Source of the DNA: Brachionus manjavacas | Lineage: Eukaryota > Rotifera > Eurotatoria > Ploima > Brachionidae | Assembly: GCA_019054805.1 (NCBI GenBank) | Contig: JAHQIY010000012.1 | Coordinates: 496,001 to 560,000 of the forward strand | Length of the DNA: 64,000 bases | Direction: 5' to 3' | Shown here: piece by piece, positions 36,417 through 48,200 of the stretch | Layout: each line of letters opens with the position of its first letter | How positions within the stretch are numbered: the first letter of the stretch is position 1 | Notes under the pieces: model-generated | What the model was told of the DNA's origin: nothing | Seen by the model: the letters and a program-made list of their open reading frames with translations, nothing else | Database searches by the model: none | Program-made: the position numbers and the translations under genes

Positions 36417-36837
36417 ATGATGCAACTTTGAATGTTGCACTATGTTGCATTTAAAGAATTAAGTTTGAACATTTAAAAAAGGTAATCAATTTTTTAACAT
36501 TTTTTTCTGTTTTTTTTAACAATTTGCACAAAACTTTCATAGATACAATTGAAAGAATTGCCAAAAATATTTTAAATTTTAAAGCATTTCTTCAGGAACT
36601 TATTATTTCAGAAAAAATTTATTACAAAAATTGAAACAAATTTGAAACAAATTTAAAATATGAAAGGAGATAATTACATGGTCAAACGCTGAAGAAATTT
36701 TGAGTTTAACTAGAGATGAATTCAAATAGTATTAAAAAAAATTTTAAATTAAGCCATGGAATAATTTTGATTAGATTAAAGATATATGTGAAATGAGTAA
36801 TATTAAAACTAACAAAAAGAATTAGAAACTTAGAATG

Positions 36838-37200
36838 TTCGGTTTTGTGAGATTCAGTACAAAATGGAAAAAGAACAGAAAAAATCTAAAAAAATTGAAT
36901 ATCTTTTTTTCTAAAGGTTTAAACTTAGTTCTGTAAATGCAAAATAGTGCAACTTTCAACTGCATCAAATATCAAAGCCTGCTAAATTTTCAGAGTAATG
37001 CGGAAATCAAATTTCAATAATCGAGCGTGGTGCATTTTGCAGAGATTCTGCACACCATTAGCGGACTTTTACAGTCGATGCAACTTTGAATGTTGCACCA
37101 TGCTGGATTTACAGAGCTTATTTTAAACTTTTAGATAAAAAGTTATTAAATTTTTTAATACTTTGTTCTGTTCTTTTGTACTGAACTTCACAAAACCGAA
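36838..37200. mobile_element. Inverted-repeat MITE (TTCGGTTTTGTGA ends)
   Basis: The left end TTCGGTTTTGTGAGATTCAG is matched by the complement of the right end (TTCGGTTTTGTGAAGTTCAG), followed on both sides by TACAAAA. The centre carries GCAGAGATTCTGCACACCAT and inverted copies of a TGCAACTTTGAATGTTGCA-like motif. A half copy lies at about 36417-36540, and the end sequence is related to the element at 47.58 kb (GGTTGTGAAGTTC). Confidence 0.7.
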
Positions 37201-37659
37201 TGTAAGTGTTAATTTTGTTTGAAAAATTATTTTTTGTCATCACATTATTGCTCATTTAGACTTAAGCTCAAGAATTCATTATTCCAGTGTGGTCTTTTTT
37301 GACAAATCCGTTTTTAACAATTTTCCTCTAAACGGATAAAATTTTCCCGTCCAAATTATTCTCCCATCAAATTCCATGTTAATTTTTCTCTTTTATTTCG
37401 ATTCCCGTTAAAAAGATAGATTTTAAAATTATTAACTGATTACAAAGACAATAACAATCGAATATTAATCTTCATATCTCCTATTTGAATGAAAATATTG
37501 TGTAATTCAATAAGATGGCATTTTTCTTCAAATTTTCTCCGATCATGGTTATAACCAAAACCAAGTGTACCCAGCGTGTTATTTTCTTTTATAGAACAAA
37601 GAGCGTGAGAATTATGCCGAAGCTTAAAAAACCTTAAAAAAATTTTCACTCATAATAAT

Positions 37660-38158
37660 TGTTCAATCGCTATACTAGAAATGCTTTCTAATTTCGAGTT
37701 TGCTATGATTCAAGCAATCAGCGTCGAATTCGAGTATGTAAAAATTTAAGGATTTTGGTTTCACTTTAACCAAGCCATAACACGTTATTTATTCAATAAA
37801 TGTAATAAATATAATTATTATAATGATTATAATTTTAAAAAATGGAAACGAATTTAGTGCGCTAGCTCTTGTCACACTCAATGATGTCCAAACTGGCTGG
37901 AACATTATTTTGAGCACAGTACCAGTTATTCTCGACAGTGATTTATTAAAATTTATTAAGTATTTTGTCAATACTTGGTTACAAGGCAAGTTTGGATTTT
38001 CATGGAATCATTTTGACAACAATGTTCCACGAACAGATAACAACCTCGAAGGTTATAATTCAAAATTATCGTCAATTCCATCAGCAAAATCAAATAATGT
38101 GTTTACAATTATCAATATGATCAAAAATTCTGATATTAGTATTAGAGCCAGAAATTAA
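37660..38158 (+). pseudogene. MULE transposase central domain remnant
   Basis: Across two frames: LSNFEFAMIQAISVEFEYVK, then FWFHFNQAITRYLFNK, then ALALVTLNDVQ and FVNTWLQGKFGFSWNHFDNN with NVPRTDNNLEGYNSKL. This matches the order of the MULE catalytic core (TDFEKAAINA..., GC.FHLSQ, WNHY...PRTNNxLEGWH). The catalytic Asp of 'TDFE' is Asn here and there are stops near 37740 and 37857. The N-terminal half and the SWIM finger are absent. The remainder of 38158-38830 holds no recognisable coding sequence. Confidence 0.75.
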
Positions 38159-38830
38159 TTTAAAAAATATATAATGTCTTTAGTAAAAAGGGGTAATTAT
38201 ATTATAAGTTAATTAAGTGAGAAACTTTGGGATGCTCAAATATCTCATGAACGAGGGCTCAAACCTATACAAACCTATATTATTTTTGTAGATCTCTTCA
38301 AGATCTATCTAGTTACATACTCTGTTTTAAGATATAATAAGTCGCCAAGTAGATATTAAGCGAAAACGTCTAATTGGGTAAATTTCTGTGATTTTCGATC
38401 AAAGTATCACTTTGAATTAAGCCAAATAAAACAAAAACAGATCAAAAACTCAAATTTTATTTTTTTTAATAGAATAGAAAGTCAGGAGTCAGAAAAAAAA
38501 AGAAAAAAAACATAAAACTAATTTTTCATAGAATTAGCTAATTATGTTAAAAAACGGGGTTAAATGGTAAGTTATGTTACACCATTTCACCCCATAAATC
38601 ACCAAATCTACCCCAATTTTCACATATTTAGACCATAAACAAAAAAAAGAAAAGAAAACAAAAATAAGACAAAAAAAAATAAAAAATAAGAGACAAAATT
38701 TAAAATTTTCTTTTTTTTAAAAACACATGTATAAAATTTGATTTGTGACGCTATGCTTTTTTTAATCATATTTACTTAAAGTTTTCTTTATTTTTGTCAA
38801 ATACGATTAAGATTATCTTAGAGCTTAAAT
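38159..38830. other. Non-coding spacer
   Basis: AT-rich sequence between two transposon remnants; no gene or clear repeat end seen. Confidence 0.4.
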
Positions 38831-39873
38831 ATGCCGAGAATTTATAAACCGGTATCTACCAAAAGTTATACGACAAAAGATTAAAAAAAAGAATTGAAAT
38901 GTTGTGAGGACCAATCATTAAATCCTACTAAGGCATCAACGATTTGTAATATTCCTCGTCAAACGATAGTAAATCATTTATATGGAAGAGTCCAAAATTT
39001 AAAGCCTGGTAGGCCCACTACTTTTACCGAAGAAGAAGAAGAGTTACTTGTAGGTATGGTTGAGACGCTTGCTGATTGGGGCAATGGTTTAAATAAAAGC
39101 TCCCTAAAAACGATCGTAAGTGAGTTTGCTGCTAACTTAGGGGTTCCAACTAGATTCAAAGATGGTTTACCTGGCGATGATTGGATACTGTCGTAAGTAT
39201 ATTTAAATGAATTATTTTTAGTATGAAATAAATTTTAAATTAATTTTTTTAGGTTCAAATATCGCTGGAAACACAGAATGAGCTTTCGTCTAGCACAAAA
39301 TATTAGCAAAAAATCTAGCAGATAATCTAAAAGAATTTCAATTATTGATCTTTTGGAATCATAAATTAAAATTCTAAAATTACAAGATAAGCCCCAAAAT
39401 ATTTTTAATGTAGACGAAACTGGCTTTTGTTGTTCACCGGGTCAAAGAAAATTTTTTTGCCAAAGAGGAGAAAATAATGTTTTTGCATTGAATGTCAATA
39501 ATGTCAAGACAATGTACACTGTTCAAGTAAGTCCAAAATGTTTTTTAAAACTTTTTGTTGTCTTTTTGTAACTTTTTTTTCACCAGGTGTGTATTGATGC
39601 TACTGGAAACTATTTACCTTTAATGATTGTATACAAAGCAGTTAACCTATATCGTTCTTGGAGCATTGGAGGACCAGATAATTGTCATTATATAACATCA
39701 CCTAGCGGCTGGATGGAAAAACCACAATTTAAAGAATGGTTTGAAACTATTTTTTTAAGCACGCTAAAAATATTGCAGGCCCATAGCTTCTCGTTCTTGA
39801 TGGCCATAATTCACACATAAACATTGATAAACATTTAAATATTTTTTCAAAAATCATAGAAAGGCGAATGTAA
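38831..39873 (+). pseudogene. pogo/Tigger-like transposase (CENP-B/DDE_1 family), broken
   Basis: Starts MPRIYKPVSTKSYTTKD, a stop, then a Psq/CENP-B-like HTH (KASTICNIPRQTIVNHLYGR) and GRPTTFTEEEEELLVGMVET...FKDGLPGDDW. A GT-AG intron (about 39194-39252) leads to FKYRWKHRMSFRLAQNISKK. After two stops follow NVDETGFCCSPGQRK (first catalytic Asp), a second short intron (39529-39586), and VCIDATGNYLPLMIVYKAVN...GGPDNCHYITSPSGWM. A one-base frameshift precedes LLVLDGHNSHINIDKHLNIF (second catalytic Asp). The third Asp region is missing. It is a dead copy. The introns may be genuine features of this transposase lineage. Confidence 0.8.
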
Positions 39874-40263
39874 AATGAAAAACAAAAAATTTTTTGAATA
39901 TTTAAATAAGTGGTTAAAATAAACATTTTCTTAATTGATTTTTACTTACTTTAGCCAAACATTTTAGCATTTTGTCAACAAAAAAATTTGGTATTTAAAA
40001 AAATGTAAATAAAATTAGTTTGAACCCAAAAAATCCGTTCAAAATATTTAACGGGAATATTTTTTTTGAACTACACAAAAATTTTTCGATTAATACATTT
40101 TTTTGATTAACATAAAAAATATTTATGAAAACCGAAAATAATGTTTTTATATCTTAAAAAATTTTATTGTATACTATTAATTAAATTAAATGGTTTGTAA
40201 AAAAAATAAAATTTTTATTATTTATTGAAATTAATATAGAAAAAAAATAACTGAAAAAATTAA

Positions 40264-40978
40264 TTATTTTTTATTTTTCGAACCTTTTGGTCTACCTGGT
40301 CTTTTTTTAACAATTGGCTGAGTGACTGAAGACTCTTGTGCGTTACCAGAAGTAGATGGTTCTACTTGAATTGTTGATGAAGTTTTATCTATTTGATTAC
40401 AAACAATTCTCTTAGTTGGTGGTTCTTGGATTATATCAACTTCATCTTCACTCGATTCATCATCTATTACTTTTTCACCATCTTGAAATTCAAGGGCTCT
40501 TTTGGCTTTAGTAGGTCTACCACGTTTTCGCTTCTCGCCTATAGGGACATTTTTAGCTTCTATCGGTATTTTTACCAAATTCAATCTAGCTGATACACCG
40601 ATTATATGTTTGCACGTATGTTTTTTGAAAAAATGAGGACAAGTGCAGGTTGATAATTTCCAATTTGGCTCATTTAAATTTGTATCCAGATCAGATCCCA
40701 AAACAAATTCGTTTACATTCATCAAAGCTCTCAAATGACATATTTTGAATGGATTCAATGTAATTTGAATTGATTGGAACATAAATTGATAGTCGTGTTG
40801 ATTTTCTTTGGTACAAACTGACAGACAAATAGGATGAAATACATTGTTAAGATCACTAAATCCACAAATTAAAACTGGAAAGTTATTCCAAATTAACTTA
40901 TATGTGCTATCTGCTTGAATTGTCTTTGTGTGTGTAAAGAGTTGAATAAGGCGTTTTGTTGAAATAAAGCATCTAAAT
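40264..40978 (-). pseudogene. MULE transposase, internally deleted, with intact SWIM finger and AT-hook tail
   Basis: Uninterrupted minus-strand frame of about 238 codons. An acceptor-like TATTTAG at about 40971 precedes RCFISTKRLIQLF. Then IQADSTYKLIWNNFPVLICGF carries the first catalytic Asp, followed by HPICLSVCTKENQHDYQFMF. Directly after QSIQITLNPF the frame runs into a C-terminal part with a SWIM zinc finger (CTCPHFFKKHTCKH) and two AT-hook-like segments (KRGRPTKAKR; KRPGRPKGSKNKK). The central region with the other catalytic residues is missing, yet the frame is kept. N-terminal exons were not found. An internally deleted transposon is likeliest; a domesticated DNA-binding protein is possible. 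Confidence 0.7.
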
Positions 40979-40989
40979 ATTTAACTAAT

Positions 40990-41270
40990 TATTTATTATT
41001 AAATAAAAATTTGGACTTAATCTGTACCGAGCAAATGCTCCTTAAGAATAAAAAAATATATAAAAAATAAAAACTAAAGTTAAGTCAGATAAAATAAATA
41101 AAAATATAAAAAGGATAAATAAGTCTTAGTAATGAGGAGAAAATTGTTGAAATAGCTATAATTATTTATTTTTCTGTTCGAGCATAAACTCCTTCAGATA
41201 AAAAAAAAACAAAAATAGAATAAAATAATTAAAACAGTTTTAAAATATTTTAAAATATTTAATTAATATT
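40990..41270 (+). repeat. Two retroelement-like hairpin tails
   Basis: CTGTACCGAGCAAATGCTCC near 41021 and CTGTTCGAGCATAAACTCC near 41175 are each followed by AAGAATAAAAAA/AGATAAAAAAA-type A-rich sequence. Both are members of the T-run / hairpin / A-run tail family (GAGC...GCTC subtype). Confidence 0.45.
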
Positions 41271-41284
41271 TAATTATTATAAAA

Positions 41285-41380
41285 AAAATTTGGCCGAGGA
41301 TGGACCGCTGAAACGGACGGCCATAAAAACGGCCATGAACCGCCATTTGGACCGGTCACAAAAGCGATTAGATTTGTTCC
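41285..41380. repeat. GC-rich patch with repeated ACGGCC/GGACCG words
   Basis: GATGGACCGCTGAAACGGAC and following words (ACGGCCATAAAAACGGCCAT, TTTGGACCGGTCAC) stand out in the AT-rich background. They resemble the patches at 55.23 and 63.45 kb. Probably a subterminal region of a transposon family, perhaps hAT. Confidence 0.4.
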
Positions 41381-42201
41381 AGAATCTTATTAAGGAGTTT
41401 AGTTCATAGTTATTGTTAAAGTGGGTGCTAAACAAAACATTTTTAGAGGGATTTCGCTTGTCGCAAAGAAAAAAGAAGAGAAATTTTAACTGTTTCATAA
41501 CTTATTAACAATTAAAATAAATTAAGCTATCTGGATTGTCTTTTTCTAATTATAATAACAAATGAATGGATTGTCGTTTCAGTCCAATTTTATTTTTTAT
41601 TTTGATCTAATTGAATAAAGAATTTAGCCGACCAAAAAATGGTTCCAAAATATCAATCCTATCCCATTCTATTACAATTCAAACTCAAATAAACAATACA
41701 AATATTAGAAGCTTCATAACTTATTAACTCCACTGTATTTTCTTTCAACAAATTTTTATAAATTAATTTTTTTGAAATTTTTTTGTTTCAAATATATCAC
41801 TTAAATAAAAATATTAAATTTGGTTTTATTTTAAGAATTTTATTTCAAAAAATTTGTTTAGATTAATTTTAATTTATATTTAAAACATAAAATTAAAAAA
41901 AATTGAAAGAAATTTAAAATTTAAAGCATTAAAAAATTTTATTTTTTATTTTATTAAAATCTTTTTATAAATTCTAAATATCATGAAAAAAATAATTTTG
42001 TAAATTAAATAAATATTATATAAAGTCATTGACATGTCTTTAAACGGGCTTAATACCAAGTAAATAAGGGAAACAAAAAAATTTAAAGCCATCAGTGTTA
42101 AAGTTGTCTCTTTTAATTTACTTTTATTTTCTTGTTTTAAAGCTCGAAAATTAACTTTATTAAATAAAAATAAAGCAAAAAAAATAAAAAAAAGTACAAT
42201 T
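41381..42201. other. Non-coding, 3' flank of the TRPM gene
   Basis: AT-rich. It contains AATAAA on the minus strand at 42156-42161, a plausible poly(A) signal 41 bases after the TRPM stop. Nothing else recognised. Confidence 0.45.
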
Positions 42202-45200
42202 TTATTTTATTTTAACATATTTCTGAATATAGATATTCTCAATTTTGTCATTTATATCACGAATTTTGTTGAATGCCGTATTGGTATGGACCAAAATCGA
42301 GTCAAATTTTTGAATCAAAAAATCATATCTAAAATAAAAATAATAAAATTTATTTTTCCAACAAGCCCGATAACCCACTTGTCCAAGTTTTTCTGCAGCC
42401 GGTTTTCTATCTTGCTGTTCTCTTCCAAATTCTGATCGCTCAAATATTGGTGAAACATTTTATTTTCCCAATCGACCAGCCGCCTCTCAAGTCTTGCATC
42501 TGCCAGGTTCGACTCTTAAAAGAGAAATTTTCAACCTGAACTCCTAAATAATTCAGCCCTACTAAATCCATTCCTAAATCTGTAGAAAAATTTCACCATC
42601 AGCCTATCGATCAGCTTGGTAGAGTCGTGCTCTGGTCGCCAGCATCTGCGCATCAAAGGAGCCAAGTACTTAATTAGGTAGCCCAGCGGATAAAAAACTA
42701 CCAATGGAGGTATCAAAATTGGCTTGTGAAAATACTCATAGATCAGCGAGTACCGCTGAAACTTCCACACTTTGTCGGACTCTTTTTGGATTTCATCAAT
42801 TGTATTGCTGAAAATGGCAATTAGGAGGTTGACCATCAGAACGCTGATGAACACTGTGTAAATTGTGTACAAAGCCAGTGCTACTTGGGAGCCTTCTTTG
42901 TCCACACAGTCGTCTAATGAGTACTCATCGGTGAGGACACGGTCAGTTTTGTTCACCTCACATGTATCAGCTTGTGGGCGGAAAAATATTAAAAAGAAAG
43001 ATTGGTTTTTTTGTTGGTTACCTTCTAGCAGAGAATCTACAGTGTAGTATTCCTGCGGTATTATGAAAAATGAGGGAAGAAAGAAATTTTTAACAAGTGC
43101 CAGACTGGGTCGGATGTTGTGATAGTTGAGAGCGTGATAGGAGATGCCAAAAGCCATCAAAAAAGCCAGCACTATGAATATAAAGTAGATGAGCTCGTAG
43201 ACCATTTTCATCATCATGATCAATTTTGGCCCCATCACCTTGACTGAAGTGTACACGTGAAGATAATTCAGAAACCAAAAGATGACGTCCACCGAAAGGA
43301 TGATTCTGGATGCTTTGTGGCAGTCCGGTCTGTTCGGAATAAACCGGAGTATTATTCCAGCTATGAACAGGATGATTGCTGCTGCGTACACTGCATTCAA
43401 TAGATTTAGAATGAAAATCTTGCACTTGGTCCAGAATATTTTTGATTCAATTACATAAAACTTGAAAAAAAGTTTAGTTGATTTTAGGACGATTAGAATT
43501 GGTACCACAAAATTTTATTTATTTATTTTCTTGTTTTCTGTACCGAGCTAGAGGGTATTCTTTAAAAAGACACCCGGCAAAAAATCGATAAAATTTTTTT
43601 TTTGATATATTTATTTTTATCCACCTCAATTTTAATAAAAATCATTTTTTTTTAAATTGTCATTATATTAAATTTTCAAGTGACAAAATAATTTGTATAA
43701 AACACCCTCATAACTTCATAAATACACTTAAAAAGCGAAGATATTTTTGAATAGATCAAAAAATACCTAAAAGAAGTATGTATTTTTTGTTATTTAAATA
43801 ATGTGATTTTTTACCAAAAAAATATAAAAAAACAAAATTTAGGCTCTGTAGCAATACAACCTAGTTTTCTTGAAAATTTTGTCTATTTGATACAATTGTT
43901 TTAGATTGAGCTAAATATTAACAATTATAAAAAATTACAATAAATTCTGAAATTAATTAAAAAATTTTATTTAGTTCAATTTGAATTATAATAATTAAAA
44001 AAAATTATGATTGAAAGATATCAAATTTTTAGAAAAATTTTTAAATTTAACTATGATTTTGATTTTTCATACTATATAATGTGGGTTTAAATTTAAAAAT
44101 TTTTTATTTAAAAATTAAAAAAAAAAAACAAATAGATCTCTTCCTTTTTTTGTATCTTGATTGCCATATAAAATTTGTATCATAGCAGATCATTCAATGA
44201 AAATATATAAAACAAAAATGCATAAAACTTAAATTCTAAACAAAAATTTGAAAATTTAATATAATGACAATTTAATAAAAGATAAAAAATGATTTTTATT
44301 AAAATTGAGGTGGAAAAAATAAATATATCAAAAAAAAAAGGTGTTTCAAAATATTTAATGCGGTTTACACAAGGTGTTGATTTTTCGATTTTTTGACGGG
44401 TGTCATTTTTAAAGAATACCAGCTAGAGCTCCATCAGAATAAATTATAAAAAAAAATTGAGTTAATAAAATAAGACAAAATAAAAATAAAAATAAAGTAA
44501 ATATCTAATTTTAATTTTAATATTTCTCTATTTTTAACTTATATTATTTTTACTTTATTTTAAATTATTATTTTTTTTTTGTTTATTTAATTTTTTTTTT
44601 TTCTTGAAAGAGCTAAAGCTCGATACTGAAATACAAATAAATAAAATAATTATGGTGAAAATCATGTCAGTCATATTTTTCTAGAAAGTTTTTTATGTAA
44701 TTGAAGTTAATAGCTTCAATTTTAAATTTAAATAATTTAAAAACCGAAAAATTCGTAAATTTTTGATAAAACAAAAAGTGGAACAGTACTTTATTTTTAT
44801 TAAATTAGCTTTCATTTTTTAGTATAAATTTTTTTTGTTTTATCCAAAATTTACGAAACATAAAGTAAATTTACATTTTACGATTAACTCACTCAAAAGA
44901 CGCCAAAGCTCTTAACTAAAAACAGACGTAAAATCTAAATCTGCTTGACCAAAAGGTACAGTTTTAAATCATCTTATTTTCTTAATTTTTCAAAACTTAC
45001 TTTAGAAAATTTTGCCAGTTAAATAGCTAAAATCCGTAAAAATATACTCACCCTATAAAAATGCAATAATCATACTTGCTAAAATTTACAATTTTTTGAT
45101 TTTTTTGAAAGCCTGATTAAATGGACTGACAACTTTCTAACGGGAAGAAAACAAAGAGTTGTAATGGGTAGCGCAGCATCAGAGTGGTCAGAAGTAGTTA

Positions 45201-48200
45201 GTGGTGTTCCACAGGGCTCAGTCCTTGGACCACTATTATTCATTCATTAATGACATGCCAGAAGGAATAAAGCATCAGTGCAAAATGTCATTTCAACGAT
45301 TACAGACACTGATACAATAGCATCCATTAAATCGGATTTAGACAGACTGTCAAAATGGATGGAATTGTGGTGCACAAAATTCAATGCCAAAAAATGCAAA
45401 TACAAGGTCTTGAACGATAAAAAACAATACATACCCATTAATTTTAGCATGCTGGACACAGTGAACAATCAAAACCACATTCTGGAGCGAACAGAACAAG
45501 AGAGGGACCTAGGAATAATCATATCATCAGATCTAAAATGGAAAAATCAAGTCATGAAAGCAGCCAGCAAAGCTCACTCCGTGTTAGGTATGATTGGACG
45601 GACTTTTACACACGTTGATGGAGATATGTTTAGAGTACTATACTCTACTTATATCAGACCACATCTTGAGTTTGAAGTGCCGGTTTGGAACCCAGACTTA
45701 AAGGGTTACGAAAAAGTGCTCGAAGATGTTCAGAGAAGGGCGTCAAAACTAGTCCCGGAGCTGAGAAACAGACCATATGAAGAGAGGTTGAAACATCTAA
45801 AACTTACAGACTTGTACACAAGAAGAATAAGAGGCGCTTTAATTGCATATTTCAAAATCCAAAGAGGTATAGATAAGGTCAACTGGGCGGTCCCCGTTGG
45901 ATCTGCCCCAGCAACCAGGTTAGACGGGCCCTCTCCTGGCATAAGAAGACAAAACAAAAGATTAATTAAACAACCAGTGAGCCAGCTGAAAGGTCGTCGC
46001 CAACATTTCTTCACAAATCGCATCGTACCTTACTGAAATTTACTTAGCCAAGAATTAGTCGACGCATCAACAACAGTGAAGTTCAAAGAAAGTTTAGACA
46101 ACTTAATAAAAGAAAATCGAAACATTTTTAACACCTATCTAATTAAAACCAGAGTTGTTTTTAAGTGACAAGTCTTTAGTCAAGTCAAGTCAATGACTTA
46201 AATTTTTTTTTTTTAGTGAAGTTTAGTCAAGTGAACTAATAATCTGATTTTTAAACTAAAAAATAAATATGATTTTTTATTTTAATCCAAAAAAAGTTTA
46301 GTTTTAAAATCAGAAAATTAGTTGACTCGACAAAACTTCACTAAAAAAATGAAAAAAATTTTTAAGACATTGGCTTTGACTTAAAAAAAAAAAATTAAAG
46401 TCATGACTTTGACTTAAATTTTTGTGACATAGACTTAAAAATGTGACTGATTAAAACATTTTTTAAAATTTAAAAACAAATCAAAAATTAATTTTATTAG
46501 ACTTTTTATCCCAAAAAGTCAGTATTTTGTGACAAAATGCTGTCAATAGTGCGTAACGTGAATTAGGCACTCCGTCAGATAACTGATAACAGCGTACTTC
46601 TTCTACTAGTACTACTTCTAAAATTAAAGCAAATTACTTCAATGACATAAACTCCTTTCTAGAAAAATATGACTGACATTATTTTCAGCACAAAACTCGA
46701 TTGAATATTATCTTTTTTCATACAAACACTATCTTCTCATAATTTAGATACTTTTTCTTAAATTTGTTATCATTTTTTAATAAAAAGAGTCAATAATTTA
46801 GTGTTAATTAATTTTTCTATGAATAAACTTAATAGTTGGGGTATTTTATTCAAAATTTGTGGTACTCGAATTAAATTTCTCTTAATTTTAGAGAAAAATT
46901 TTCTACCTGTGCTTAATCAAATTCTATGGGAGTTAAAAAGAATCAAAGTGAGGCTTCATCTATAAATTAAAAAAACTAGTTGTTCCTTGATTTAATAGAA
47001 GAAAAAGGTACGTAAAACAAGTGTAATATTACGTAAAATCACGTAAGATTTTGTTATCTTACATTTTCTTACATACAGGAAATGATGTAATAGTATGAAA
47101 GCTTACATTTTCTTAGATTAAAGAACGTAAAATAATGTAATCTTGCCTATTTTACAGTTTAACTTTAAATACTGTATTATTTTTCTTACATGTTTTTTTG
47201 AAGCTTACTTACTTTAAAGTTAATTAATTAGTTGACTTATACAATTTAGTTAAGTACGTATTTACTTAATGAACAAGTAAAATTGCATCATTTGACGTAA
47301 TTTTATATCAAAAATGAAAGATTAACTTTAGATACATCAAATGTAGATTTAAAAAAATGTAAACTCACGTAAAATGATGTAAAATTACGTTATTTTAAGT
47401 ATAACTGAACAAAAAGCCTGACGGCAAAAAAAGTCTAATTTTTAGGACAAAAATTTGATTTTATTCACTTTTTTTATTTTTATAACAATTTTTTGGCAAC
47501 TTAAAATTTTACATTTTTTTACACTTTATTCAGTAATTTTATACTAAATAATGTAAAAATAAACTGTAATAAAATTGTAAGGGGTTGTGAAGTTCTTTTT
47601 AATTTAGAAAAACTTGAATATCTTTTTTACTAAAAGAGATAATTTAGTTCTGTAAAATGCTTAATTAAAAGCAAATTTACTTAATGCAGTAAAATAAGTC
47701 TGCAAGTTACTTAACCATTAATCATTTCACCGAACTAAATTATCTCTTTTAGTAAAAAAGTTATTCAAGTTTATCTGAATTGAAACGATCGTATTGAAAT
47801 GAACTTCACAACCCCAAATTGTAAAATTTCAAAAAAAGTAAAAGAAATTATTTGATTATTGCTCCATTAATTTTAAGTAATATCAGAATATTTAAAAATA
47901 TTTTAAGCTGAATCTTTAAAATTTTATTATTCATGTGCAATTAATAATAAGAATTTTGTATTTTTTATTATTAAATATAATAATATTATTTTCAAATAAT
48001 GTATTTGTTGAATTAAAAAACTTTCCTCGTATGAACGACACCAAAAAAATTTATCAATTTATTTAGATGACATCATAAAAAAAAAGTTTAATAATTTTTT
48101 AAATTTATCATTTTACGATATTAAGAATAATATTTGAAAATTGGTCATGGAGTTTTTTTGGTCAGTAAAAATACCTATCCTGGTTTTACAAATTTGGTTA

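Noticed and set aside
43090..43425. Alternative minus-strand frame within the TRPM transmembrane exon
   Set aside because: Out-of-frame shadow of the channel coding sequence.
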